A stretch of DNA of 40,649 nucleotides from Actinomycetes bacterium (GTDB lineage: Bacteria; Actinomycetota; Acidimicrobiia; Acidimicrobiales; Palsa-688). A model generated the notes under the pieces. That model worked only from the letters and a program-made list of their open reading frames with translations. It had not been told where the DNA came from and made no database searches. The position numbers and the translations under genes were made by a program. Position 1 is the first letter of the stretch. Each line of letters starts with the position of its first letter. Positions 17,710-25,337 of this stretch are shown in pieces. Where the stretch lies: the NCBI GenBank assembly GCA_021808425.1, contig JAKBBS010000006.1, positions 1 to 40,649 on the forward strand. Direction: 5' to 3'.

Positions 17710-18302
17710 TCGTCTCCACAATACAGCCCTCTGGCCCGGATAAGTTCGACACCACCGGCCGGAATGAGGTATTCGAGCGGTCGGCCGTGAACGGCCCGTT
17801 GGCGCAGGTCGGTGCTCGATATCTCGAGGTTCGGCACGCCCACGCTCTCGACACGCCACCCCGAAGCCGAGAGCGACACCGGGGGCGTCGAACCCGGCCT
17901 GTTGACGACGACGAGCGTCGCCAGCTCCCGCAGATCCTCCCAGCGTTCCCAGGTTTCGAGCGAGGAGGCGACGTCCCATCCGACTATGAGAAACAGCTGG
18001 GAGATCGGATCGGCGAGGGTGAGCGCGCGCAGTGTGTCCACCGTGTAGGAAAGGCCGCCACGATCGATTTCCATACGACCCGCTTCGAGGCCTTCGACGT
18101 CTTCGACGCACGCTTCCACCAGGGCCAGGCGATCCGGAGCGGGACTCAGCTGTCGTGCCCCGACCTTCTGCCACGGCTCGTTTGCGACCATCAGGATGAC
18201 ACGGTCCAAACCGAGCGTGTGGCGACAGTTGATGGCCGCTACGAGATGGCCTATGTGGATAGGGTCGAAGGTTCCTCCGAACACCCCGATGCGCTCGACC
18301 AT
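17703..18302 (-). CDS. nadD: Nicotinate-nucleotide adenylyltransferase
   Basis: A 199-residue enzyme that adenylates nicotinate mononucleotide in NAD synthesis. The nucleotidyltransferase signature Gly-Gly-Thr-Phe-Asp-Pro-Ile-His-Ile-Gly-His lies at residues 9-19, and the C-terminal Ile-Ser-Ser-Thr-Asp-Leu-Arg motif is present. Length is normal. It is the first gene of a tightly overlapping set with the small membrane protein and rsfS. TAGTGT lies nine bases before the ATG, so the transcript has almost no leader. It diverges from the DAHP synthase gene; the two promoters share about 70 bases. Confidence 0.96.
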   Translation of the reverse strand: MVERIGVFGGTFDPIHIGHLVAAINCRHTLGLDRVILMVANEPWQKVGARQLSPAPDRLALVEACVEDVEGLEAGRMEIDRGGLSYTVDTLRALTLADPISQLFLIVGWDVASSLETWERWEDLRELATLVVVNRPGSTPPVSLSASGWRVESVGVPNLEISSTDLRQRAVHGRPLEYLIPAGGVELIRARGLYCGDEC

Positions 18303-18311
18303 TGGTGCTGC

Positions 18312-18317
18312 ACACTA
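18312..18317 (-). promoter_or_regulatory. -10 box of nadD
   Basis: TAGTGT (TANNNT) lies nine bases before the nadD ATG at 18302. No -35 consensus is obvious. Confidence 0.35.
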
Positions 18318-18370
18318 ATGCCATGAGCGTCGCATTGATAAGCACCCCGGTTTGGGCCAATCTGGTGGAC

Positions 18371-19717
18371 ATGCGCAGTTCATCGTCGTGGAATCCGGGC
18401 AGCTGGAAGACTCGCTCGGCGGCACAACAGCCGGACTGGCCGGACGCCTTCGCCCTGGAGCGATCGCTCAAGGTGCTGTCGGGCCTTCCGCCGCTCGTGT
18501 TCGCGGGCGAAGCGCGCAGCCTGTCCGCAGGTATTGCGGAAGTGGCAGCTGGCCGGGCTTTCCTCTTGCAGGCCGGCGACTGCGCCGAGTCCTTCAACGA
18601 CTTCACCGCAGACAGCATCCGCGACAAGCTCCGGGTGATCCTGCAGATGGCTGCGATCCTTACTTACGGCGCCGGCGTTCCCGTTGTCAAAGTCGGACGC
18701 ATTGCCGGCCAGTTCGCGAAGCCGAGGAGCGCCCCGACGGAGATAGTCGACGGCCAGGAGATACCGAGCTTCCGAGGACATCTCGTCAACGACGACGCCC
18801 CGACCCTCGAAGCACGCCTCCCGGACCCTAGAAGACTTCTCGACGCCTACAACCAGTCGGCTTCGACGCTCAACCTGCTCCGTGCGTTCGCAAAAGGAGG
18901 GTTTGCGGACCTCTCCCAGGTCCACACGTGGAACAGGGAGTTCGTAGCGCAGAGCCCCGGCGGGCAACGCTACGAGACCCTCGCTTCGGAGATCGAGCGG
19001 GCACTTCGCTTCATGCGGGCATGCGGAGTCGACCTCTCGGCGAGCGCGCTTCGTGAAGTGGACTTCTGGACGAGCCACGAGGCGCTCATCCTCGGCTTCG
19101 AAGAGGCCATGACCCGCCAGGACTCCCTCACCGGAGACTGGTACGACACGTCCGCGCACCTCTTGTGGGTTGGCGAGCGAACCCGGGACATCGACGGGGC
19201 TCACCTGGAGTTCCTCTCAGGTATCTCGAATCCGGTCGGTGCAAAGATCGGACCGACGGCCTCCACGGCGGAGGTGGTGGAGCTGTGCGACAAACTTGAC
19301 CCGGACCGTGTCCCAGGTCGCCTAGTCCTGATCACGAGGATGGGCGCCGGCAAGGTCGCCGGGCGCCTACCTGCGCTGATCGACGCCGTGCGGAAAGCCG
19401 GGCATCCCGTTGCCTGGACGTGCGACCCGATGCACGGGAACACGTTCGTCGGCTCCGCAGGACGCAAGACTAGGCATCTCGATCACATAATGGGAGAGAT
19501 CGGAGAGTTCTTCGATGCCTGCCGCCGTGAGGGAACCTGGCCGGGAGGGGTCCACATCGAGCTCACCGGGGACGACGTTACGGAGTGCCTCGGAGGCACC
19601 GAAGAGGTGCTCGAGGACCAGTTGGAGCTGCGTTACACCACGACCTGCGACCCGCGCCTCAATGGAGGGCAGTCACTCGATCTCGCCTTCCAGGTCGCCG
19701 AGCTTCTACGTCTGTAA
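18371..19717 (+). CDS. aroG: Class II 3-deoxy-7-phosphoheptulonate (DAHP) synthase
   Basis: The first step of the shikimate pathway, joining phosphoenolpyruvate and erythrose 4-phosphate. With the ATG at 18371 it has 448 residues and begins like other class II enzymes (Trp-x-Pro-x-Ser-Trp, then Gln-Gln-Pro-x-Trp-Pro-Asp at 19-25). The metal-binding cysteine is Cys71 in Ala-Gly-Asp-Cys-Ala-Glu-Ser-Phe; Lys-Val-Gly-Arg-Ile-Ala-Gly-Gln-Phe-Ala-Lys-Pro-Arg-Ser (107-120) and the C-terminal His-Ile-Glu-Leu-Thr-Gly segment are present. An earlier ATG at 18323 would add 16 residues. The N-terminal extension that carries allosteric sites in the mycobacterial enzyme is largely lacking here. No other aro gene is adjacent. 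Confidence 0.95.
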   Translation: MRSSSSWNPGSWKTRSAAQQPDWPDAFALERSLKVLSGLPPLVFAGEARSLSAGIAEVAAGRAFLLQAGDCAESFNDFTADSIRDKLRVILQMAAILTYGAGVPVVKVGRIAGQFAKPRSAPTEIVDGQEIPSFRGHLVNDDAPTLEARLPDPRRLLDAYNQSASTLNLLRAFAKGGFADLSQVHTWNREFVAQSPGGQRYETLASEIERALRFMRACGVDLSASALREVDFWTSHEALILGFEEAMTRQDSLTGDWYDTSAHLLWVGERTRDIDGAHLEFLSGISNPVGAKIGPTASTAEVVELCDKLDPDRVPGRLVLITRMGAGKVAGRLPALIDAVRKAGHPVAWTCDPMHGNTFVGSAGRKTRHLDHIMGEIGEFFDACRREGTWPGGVHIELTGDDVTECLGGTEEVLEDQLELRYTTTCDPRLNGGQSLDLAFQVAELLRL

Positions 19718-19742
19718 TCCTCCGATGTCGCAGAACGGAATT

Positions 19743-19761
19743 GTTGATTATTTAGATCAAC
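19743..19761 (+). promoter_or_regulatory. Operator-like inverted repeat at the siroheme reductase promoter
   Basis: A perfect six-base inverted repeat, GTTGAT and ATCAAC, with a seven-base AT-only-but-one spacer, covers the -35 region of the next promoter. A regulator bound here would control access of RNA polymerase. The regulator is not encoded next to it. Confidence 0.5.
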
Positions 19762-19773
19762 TATTGGTAGATT
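19744..19773 (+). promoter_or_regulatory. Promoter of the nitrite/sulfite reductase gene
   Basis: TTGATT (19744-19749) and TAGATT (19768-19773) are separated by 18 bases, and the -10 box ends six bases before the GTG start at 19780. It is the best -35/-10 pair I found in the window and implies a leaderless mRNA. Confidence 0.6.
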
Positions 19774-19779
19774 GGCTTT

Positions 19780-21555
19780 GTGGAGCTACAAACAATCGAC
19801 CCCGAGCTGGAAGCCGACATCGCAAAGTTCGAAGTCCTCCTCGAAGCGCATCTCGCCGGGACCGTCGACGAAGATGCGTTCCGGGTATTCCGCCTCAACA
19901 ACGGCGTCTACGGTCAGCGCCAGGGCGGCCACAACCAGATGGTCCGCCTGAAGCTTCCGTATGGAAGCGTCACCCCGGAGCAGCTCGAGCGCCTTGCAGA
20001 CGTCTCCGAGCGCTACAGCCGGGGCTGGGGCCACATCACGACCCGCCAGAACATCCAGTTCCACTTCGTCCAGCTCGAGAGGGTTCCCCAGATGCTGAGG
20101 GATCTCGCAGAGGTCGGCCTCACCTCTCGTGAAGCTTGCGGTGACACTGTTCGCAACGTGATGGGCTGCCACCTAGCAGGGGCTTGCCCCTACGAAGTGC
20201 TCGACATCAGTCCTTGGGCGGAGGCCACGTTTAGGTACTTCCTGCACCATCCCTACGGTCAGCGGCTGCCACGTAAGTTCAAGATCAACTTCTCCGGTTG
20301 CGCCACCGACTGCGGTCAAGCGATGTTCAACGACGTCGGTGTCGTCGCTGTCGCCCGCCCGAAGTCGGACGGGACGCTCGAACCCGGCTTCCGTGTCTTC
20401 GTGGCGGGCGGGCTCGGAGCGAACCCGCACCCGGCTCAGGCGCTCGAGGAGTTCACTGCCCGCGAGGATCTGCTCGCCACGATCGAAGCGGTCCTGCGCA
20501 CTTTCGACCACTACGGGAACCGCTTCAACAAACTCCGTGCCCGGCTCAAGTGGGTCGTCGACGAGATCGGAATGGATGAGCTCCGCCGGCGCATCCTTCG
20601 CGAGCGGCAGCTGCTTCTGGCGTCGTCGAGCTGGCCGGGGGGCGTTCCGTCGATAGTGGAGGAGCTCGGCGACGACCCCGCTGGCATGACGCGCAGCGGG
20701 CAGGTCACCCCGGTCGGCACGCCCGTGACCCTTCGAGGAAAGGCCAACACCGACCCCTACGAGCGATGGGAATCGACGAACGTGGTGGTCGGCGTCGCCA
20801 AAGGGACCGTAAGCGCCGTCGCCTACGCAAAGCTGGGCGACATCACGGCGGCACAGTTCCGGGCGCTCGCAGCGATCATCAGGGACTTCGAGGTCGACAT
20901 CCGGACCACGAACCGCCAGAACCTCGCCATCCGCGCGCTTCGCGCAGAGCAGCTTCCGAGTCTGTACAAGGCCCTTGAAGCGATCGGCATGGCGGAGGCC
21001 GGCGCCGAGATGGCACGCGACGTCGTTTCGTGCCCCGGTGCGGACACCTGCAACCTCGCGGTCACGCAAAGCCGCGGCCTCGCGGGCGACATCTCGGCCG
21101 CCCTGGAAGAGGCAGGCCTCGGGGATGTGGGCGGCGTACGGATAAACATTTCCGGCTGCACCAACAGCTGCGGGCAGCACCATATCGCGGACATTGGCTT
21201 TCACGGAGCCGAGCGCCGAGCGCACGGCCGTGCCGCACCTGGATACCAGATGCTCCTCGGTGGCCACGTGGGCAACACGGAGATCGAGTTCGCGCAGCGC
21301 GCCCTGCGGTTACCAGCGAAGGCGGCGGCAGAAGCCACCGTGCGGGTGGTCGCCAGGTTCGCCGACGAGCGCCACCCCGGCGAGAGCTTCGCCGAATGGC
21401 TCGAAGCAGCCGGCGGCGCCAAGGCAGTGTCGCGTGACCTGAAAGACCTCGACGACTGGCCGTCGCCCGAGGAACGCCCCGACTTTTACGTCGACTTCGA
21501 CGAGACCGGCCCCTACGTAGCTGAGGTCGGGGCAGGAGAGTGCGCGGCGGGCTGA
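19780..21555 (+). CDS. Ferredoxin-type nitrite/sulfite reductase with two sets of cluster cysteines
   Basis: A 591-residue siroheme/[4Fe-4S] reductase that carries out six-electron reduction of sulfite to sulfide or nitrite to ammonia in assimilation. Domain order is ferredoxin-like half (about 30-100), siroheme domain (115-275), second ferredoxin-like half (325-395), second siroheme domain (410-570). The C-terminal half has the usual ligands Cys418-x5-Cys424 and Cys460-x3-Cys464. Unusually the N-terminal half has a matching set, Cys130-x5-Cys136 and Cys174-x3-Cys178, which the common monomeric enzymes such as NirA lack. The GTG at 19780 follows a -10 box by six bases. No ferredoxin, cys or nir gene is adjacent, so the substrate cannot be decided. 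Confidence 0.9.
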   Translation: MELQTIDPELEADIAKFEVLLEAHLAGTVDEDAFRVFRLNNGVYGQRQGGHNQMVRLKLPYGSVTPEQLERLADVSERYSRGWGHITTRQNIQFHFVQLERVPQMLRDLAEVGLTSREACGDTVRNVMGCHLAGACPYEVLDISPWAEATFRYFLHHPYGQRLPRKFKINFSGCATDCGQAMFNDVGVVAVARPKSDGTLEPGFRVFVAGGLGANPHPAQALEEFTAREDLLATIEAVLRTFDHYGNRFNKLRARLKWVVDEIGMDELRRRILRERQLLLASSSWPGGVPSIVEELGDDPAGMTRSGQVTPVGTPVTLRGKANTDPYERWESTNVVVGVAKGTVSAVAYAKLGDITAAQFRALAAIIRDFEVDIRTTNRQNLAIRALRAEQLPSLYKALEAIGMAEAGAEMARDVVSCPGADTCNLAVTQSRGLAGDISAALEEAGLGDVGGVRINISGCTNSCGQHHIADIGFHGAERRAHGRAAPGYQMLLGGHVGNTEIEFAQRALRLPAKAAAEATVRVVARFADERHPGESFAEWLEAAGGAKAVSRDLKDLDDWPSPEERPDFYVDFDETGPYVAEVGAGECAAG

Positions 21556-21633
21556 TTCCGCTTATGCGTCAAAAGGGACGTCGCGGGTTCGACGACTTCA
21601 ACCTTCGCTGCCGAGGAGCCGATACACGCCAAG

Positions 21634-23070
21634 GTGAATTATTTCCGACCGGCCGGCGTCCGCGCGCTCGTATGGATCGTCTCGTTGGGGCTGATCGCCT
21701 CGACTTTGGCGAACCCTGGCACGGCTTTCGCGTCGACGGCAAGCAAGACCGGCACTTCTGTCCAACCGGTCACGGTCGCCCACGGCGCTTCCGCGCTCAC
21801 CACGGTGCCGGCGTCGACGACTACCACAACCGTGCCTGTAATCGATCTGAAACCGGTGCTCTCGAAGGTTCAGGGCGACCTCTACCAGCTCACCGCCATC
21901 GCGGACTTCCAACCGGCAGAGGCGCTCGTCGCGCAAGCGCGCTCGGTGCTGGCAGCCGCGGCTACCCAAGTTGCTGCCGCCGAGGCGTCACTAGCTGACT
22001 CCCGCTTCGAGCTTGCTTCATCCAAGACTGTTGAGGCGGCGGCCGCTGCGAAGCTGCGCTCGATAGCAATCGGCGCCTACGTCGGCGCGGAAAGCCCGTC
22101 GTCCTCGTCTGCCACCTCGAACATCCACAGCGCCCTGCTCGCTCTCGACGCCCAGGAACTGCTCGTAATTGTCGGGCAGCGCGCTAGGGCTGACTATCAG
22201 TCTGCGGTCAGCTTCGCGTCGCAGTCGCAGTCACGCGTCGTCGCGGCGGAGCGGGCATACGGCGCTGTAGTGGCAGTCTCCAATCAAGCCCAAGCCCACC
22301 TTGACTCCGCTCTCGCTACCCTCTCGCTGATCCAGAAGGCGGCGGTGAGTCCCCCCAGTGCTGCTAGCCCTCCGCTTCCCACTCTGACGGCGCCAGCGAC
22401 AGGCACGTCGACCCCGTCGACGACCGAGCCTCTGCTAGCCCACTCCCCAGTGGCACGCCCGGTACAAGTGGCGTCGGTGTCGACTTCGTCGGCAGCGACG
22501 AGCGACCCTCCCGTGCCTGTCTCGCCGAGCATCCTGAGCGCACCAATGTTGACCGCGGCCGAGCTCGCGTCCTGGTACGCGAGCACCGGGCATCAAGCCA
22601 ACGCGACGGTGCCCATCTCCCAACTCGCCAATTTCTACGCGAAATGGGGCAAGACTTTCGGCGTTCGTGACGACCTGGCGTTCGCGCAGTCGATCATCGA
22701 AACGGGCTACTTCTCGTTTCCAGCCGGTGGCCAGCTGACCGCTTCCAACAACAACTTCGCTGGAATCGGTGCCTGCGACAGTTGCACGAAGGGATGGGGC
22801 TTCCCTGACGCATCAACCGGCGTCGAAGCCCAGATCGAGCTGCTCTACCAGTACGCCACGAAGAGTTCCCTACCCAAAGGCTCCACGGACGTGGTAGGCG
22901 GAACCCCGCTCGCCGGGTGCTGCGACACTTGGGTGAAACTTGCGGGTAGGTGGGCCACCAGCCCGGTCTACGGCCAGTCGATCATGACCGTCTACCAGAG
23001 CATGCTCAGCTGGGTAATCCCGCTTCGCGAGCAGAAAGCGGGGATTGCGGCCCCGCCGCCGCCCGCGTAG
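21634..23070 (+). CDS. Secreted N-acetylglucosaminidase (GH73-like) with coiled-coil region
   Basis: A 478-residue exported wall hydrolase. The GTG at 21634 is the only start available after the last upstream stop, though without a clear ribosome site. A signal peptide spans about residues 1-33, ending near Ala-Phe-Ala. Residues about 70-235 are Ala- and Ser-rich with few charges and probably form a long helical coiled coil, as in division-linked wall hydrolases. A Pro/Thr/Ser linker (about 240-305) leads to the glucosaminidase domain, where Glu356 in Ile-Ile-Glu-Thr-Gly-Tyr-Phe is the likely catalytic acid. Four cysteines in the domain (two in Cys-Asp-Ser-Cys, two in Cys-Cys-Asp) may form disulfides. 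The end lies one base before the convergent SPFH gene stop. Confidence 0.85.
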   Translation: MNYFRPAGVRALVWIVSLGLIASTLANPGTAFASTASKTGTSVQPVTVAHGASALTTVPASTTTTTVPVIDLKPVLSKVQGDLYQLTAIADFQPAEALVAQARSVLAAAATQVAAAEASLADSRFELASSKTVEAAAAAKLRSIAIGAYVGAESPSSSSATSNIHSALLALDAQELLVIVGQRARADYQSAVSFASQSQSRVVAAERAYGAVVAVSNQAQAHLDSALATLSLIQKAAVSPPSAASPPLPTLTAPATGTSTPSTTEPLLAHSPVARPVQVASVSTSSAATSDPPVPVSPSILSAPMLTAAELASWYASTGHQANATVPISQLANFYAKWGKTFGVRDDLAFAQSIIETGYFSFPAGGQLTASNNNFAGIGACDSCTKGWGFPDASTGVEAQIELLYQYATKSSLPKGSTDVVGGTPLAGCCDTWVKLAGRWATSPVYGQSIMTVYQSMLSWVIPLREQKAGIAAPPPPA

Positions 23071-23071
23071 C

Positions 23072-24271
23072 TCAGGCGTCGGCCGGGGCCGGACCTGCCA
23101 CAGGCGTGCCGCAAGAGGGGCAGAATTTCCCGCCCGAGGCGATCTCGGTGCCGCACTGAGTGCAGTGCACGACCGCCGGGGCGAGCGAAGCCCCGCACGA
23201 CGAGCAGAACCGGCTGCCCGGCGGGTTCGAGGCGGAGCATCCGGCGCATACCAGCCCGGGAGGTGCCATGGCGGCCCCGCACGACACGCAGAACTTTGCG
23301 CCGGTCGCGTTGTCGGCCTGACAGGCGGGACACTTGGCCGTTGCCGCGGCCTGCGCCTGGGCTTGAGCCGCGTATCCCGAGCCCCCGCCCACGAACCCCG
23401 GTCCTGGCGGAGGCGGTGGTCCCGGCTGGGGTGGCGAGCCGGCCTGACCGCCTATGCCGAGTCCTGCGCCGAGGAAAGCCCCGCTGACTGCGCCGCCCCC
23501 CTGGGCCATTCCAGCGCCGGCACCGAGTGCCATCTCGCCGGCCGCGTACTGGTTGAAGCCTCCCGCCAGCCTCGAGTAGGCGGTGTCCTTCGCGAGGGAC
23601 TTCAGCTGAGCTTCGTCCTCCGCTGAAAGGTTGATGTCGAAGTTACCCATTCGCACGATCTGCACGCCGTAGCTGGCGAGCTGCTCGTTGCCCGCTGCGA
23701 TTACTTCCTTCTCGATGTCGGGCGTGTAGGCGGACAACCCGAGTATCGGCCAGCCGTTGCGCACGACCTGCACGGTCATGTGCGTCCGCAGAACTTTGAG
23801 GAGCTGGTCGCTCATCCAACCCGTGACAGCGTCGTTGTCAGCGACGTTGACAGTTCCCACGAGGTTCGTGATAAGCGCAACCGGATCGGTCACCTTCATC
23901 GAGTAGTCCCCGAACACCCTGAGAGTGACGATCATTCCGGTCTGGGGGTCCTGCACGTCGTCGATGCGGCCGCCGAAATTGTTGCGGGGATACTCCCGCG
24001 TGCCGACGAAGTAGAGCTCGGCGCGGTAGGCGTTGCCCCCTGTAGCGAAGTCTATGAGTATTCCGAGACCCGGAAGCTCGTCGGCGTCGATCTGGTGACG
24101 TCCGGGGCCCATCGTCGCGACCACCTTGCCGGTGTTGACGAAGACTGCCATCTCATCCGCGTTGACTATCGCCCTCGTCATCTTGCGGATCGTCTCGTCG
24201 GGCCACTTGAAGACGATCTGGTTCTTGCGGTCGTCGGGTACCGCTATGAACTCCCGGTCGAACAGCGCCAT
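23072..24271 (-). CDS. SPFH/band-7 domain protein with three C-terminal zinc ribbons
   Basis: A 399-residue protein of the YdjI/virion-core-like SPFH group. The start at 24271 is fixed by AGGAGG six bases upstream; an ATG at 24277 directly abuts that site and the frame further upstream overlaps the divergent gene. The SPFH domain takes up about residues 20-250, a Gly/Pro/Ala-rich linker follows, and the last 95 residues hold three zinc ribbons of the Cys-x2-Cys...Cys-x2-Cys kind. There is no membrane helix. In Bacillus a related protein is recruited to the membrane with PspA and stress proteins; the presence of pspA about 4.5 kb away is compatible with a shared membrane-stress role, which is inference. 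Confidence 0.88.
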   Translation of the reverse strand: MALFDREFIAVPDDRKNQIVFKWPDETIRKMTRAIVNADEMAVFVNTGKVVATMGPGRHQIDADELPGLGILIDFATGGNAYRAELYFVGTREYPRNNFGGRIDDVQDPQTGMIVTLRVFGDYSMKVTDPVALITNLVGTVNVADNDAVTGWMSDQLLKVLRTHMTVQVVRNGWPILGLSAYTPDIEKEVIAAGNEQLASYGVQIVRMGNFDINLSAEDEAQLKSLAKDTAYSRLAGGFNQYAAGEMALGAGAGMAQGGGAVSGAFLGAGLGIGGQAGSPPQPGPPPPPGPGFVGGGSGYAAQAQAQAAATAKCPACQADNATGAKFCVSCGAAMAPPGLVCAGCSASNPPGSRFCSSCGASLAPAVVHCTQCGTEIASGGKFCPSCGTPVAGPAPADA

Positions 24272-24430
24272 CGACATCCTCCTCGTAGAGACGGCTCGTG
24301 CTATTTCAAATACTGCCAGATCACCAGCTTGCACCGGTTCCGTCCCTATTATCGTCTTTGACTTGGGCTCCGCCGGGGCAGTCCCGGTAAGATGACTCTC
24401 TTTGCGCCTTACCGAAAGGACCCCGAGCCT

Positions 24431-25330
24431 GTGACCGAGCACTCCTCCCCGCGTTTCGAATCCCCGGACTCGGTGCGCAAAGGGCTTGCGTCAGTCGCCT
24501 ATCTCGCCAACGAGGGTATCGCCGGGGTCGTCTTCCTAGCCGAGCGGCTCGGCAAGCCGGTTCTCGTCGAAGGCCCGGCGGGTACCGGAAAGACGCAACT
24601 CGCCAAGTCCGTCGCCGAGATGACCGGTTCCCGGCTCATCCGCCTGCAGTGCTACGAGGGTCTCGACGAGTCGAAGGCCCTCTACGAGTGGAACTACAAG
24701 AAGCAGCTGCTTCGCATCCAGGCAGAGCGGGTGACCGAAGCTGCCGGCGAGACGTGGAGTGACATCGAGGAGGACATTTTCTCGGAGCCTTTCCTCATGA
24801 CTCGTCCGCTGCTGGAGGCGATCCGCGCCGAGGAACCGGTAGTCCTGCTCATCGACGAGGTCGACCGGGTCGAGGTCGAGACCGAAGCCCTGCTTTTAGA
24901 GATCCTCTCCGACTACCAGGTGTCGATCCCCGAGCTCGGAACGGTCGCAGCAACGCAGATACCTCTCGTCTTTCTAACCTCCAACAACACCCGGGAGCTG
25001 TCGGAAGCTTTGAAGAGGCGCTGCCTTTTCCTGCACATCGACTACCCCGACCTGGACCGCGAGAAGGAGATCGTCCTGACCCGAGTGCCCGGCATCACCG
25101 ACTCACTCGCCGACCAGGTCGTCAGGATCGTCAGGTCTATCCGGGGTTTGGATTTGAAGAAAGCCCCGTCGGTCTCGGAGACCCTCGACTGGGCGCGCAC
25201 TCTCGTCCTTCTTGGCATCCAGTCTGTGGACGCGGCAACCGCGACCGAGACGCTGCACATCCTCCTCAAATACAAGACCGACATCGACAAGGCGGCGAAA
25301 GACCTGGCCGCCCCGAGCTCGCAGCGCTAA
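24431..25330 (+). CDS. MoxR-family AAA+ ATPase
   Basis: A 299-residue ATPase from the GTG at 24431; an ATG at 24392 would add 13 residues, but family members start close to the GTG and AAAGGA lies upstream of it. Walker A is Gly-Pro-Ala-Gly-Thr-Gly-Lys-Thr at 48-55, Walker B Leu-Leu-Ile-Asp-Glu-Val-Asp at 139-145, and sensor 1 Thr-Ser-Asn-Asn follows. The Cys-Tyr-Glu-Gly-Leu-Asp-Glu motif near 74-80 and the Glu-Trp-Asn-Tyr segment are typical of the CoxD-like branch, which in CO dehydrogenase clusters helps mature the active site. No cox structural genes are here. It is coupled to the VWA gene seven bases downstream and divergent from the SPFH gene. Confidence 0.9.
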   Translation: MTEHSSPRFESPDSVRKGLASVAYLANEGIAGVVFLAERLGKPVLVEGPAGTGKTQLAKSVAEMTGSRLIRLQCYEGLDESKALYEWNYKKQLLRIQAERVTEAAGETWSDIEEDIFSEPFLMTRPLLEAIRAEEPVVLLIDEVDRVEVETEALLLEILSDYQVSIPELGTVAATQIPLVFLTSNNTRELSEALKRRCLFLHIDYPDLDREKEIVLTRVPGITDSLADQVVRIVRSIRGLDLKKAPSVSETLDWARTLVLLGIQSVDAATATETLHILLKYKTDIDKAAKDLAAPSSQR

Positions 25331-25337
25331 CGCCCCC

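Noticed and set aside
18323..18370. Upstream ATG of the DAHP synthase gene as an aromatic leader peptide
   Set aside because: The short segment is in frame with the enzyme, has only one Trp codon and no terminator hairpin follows.
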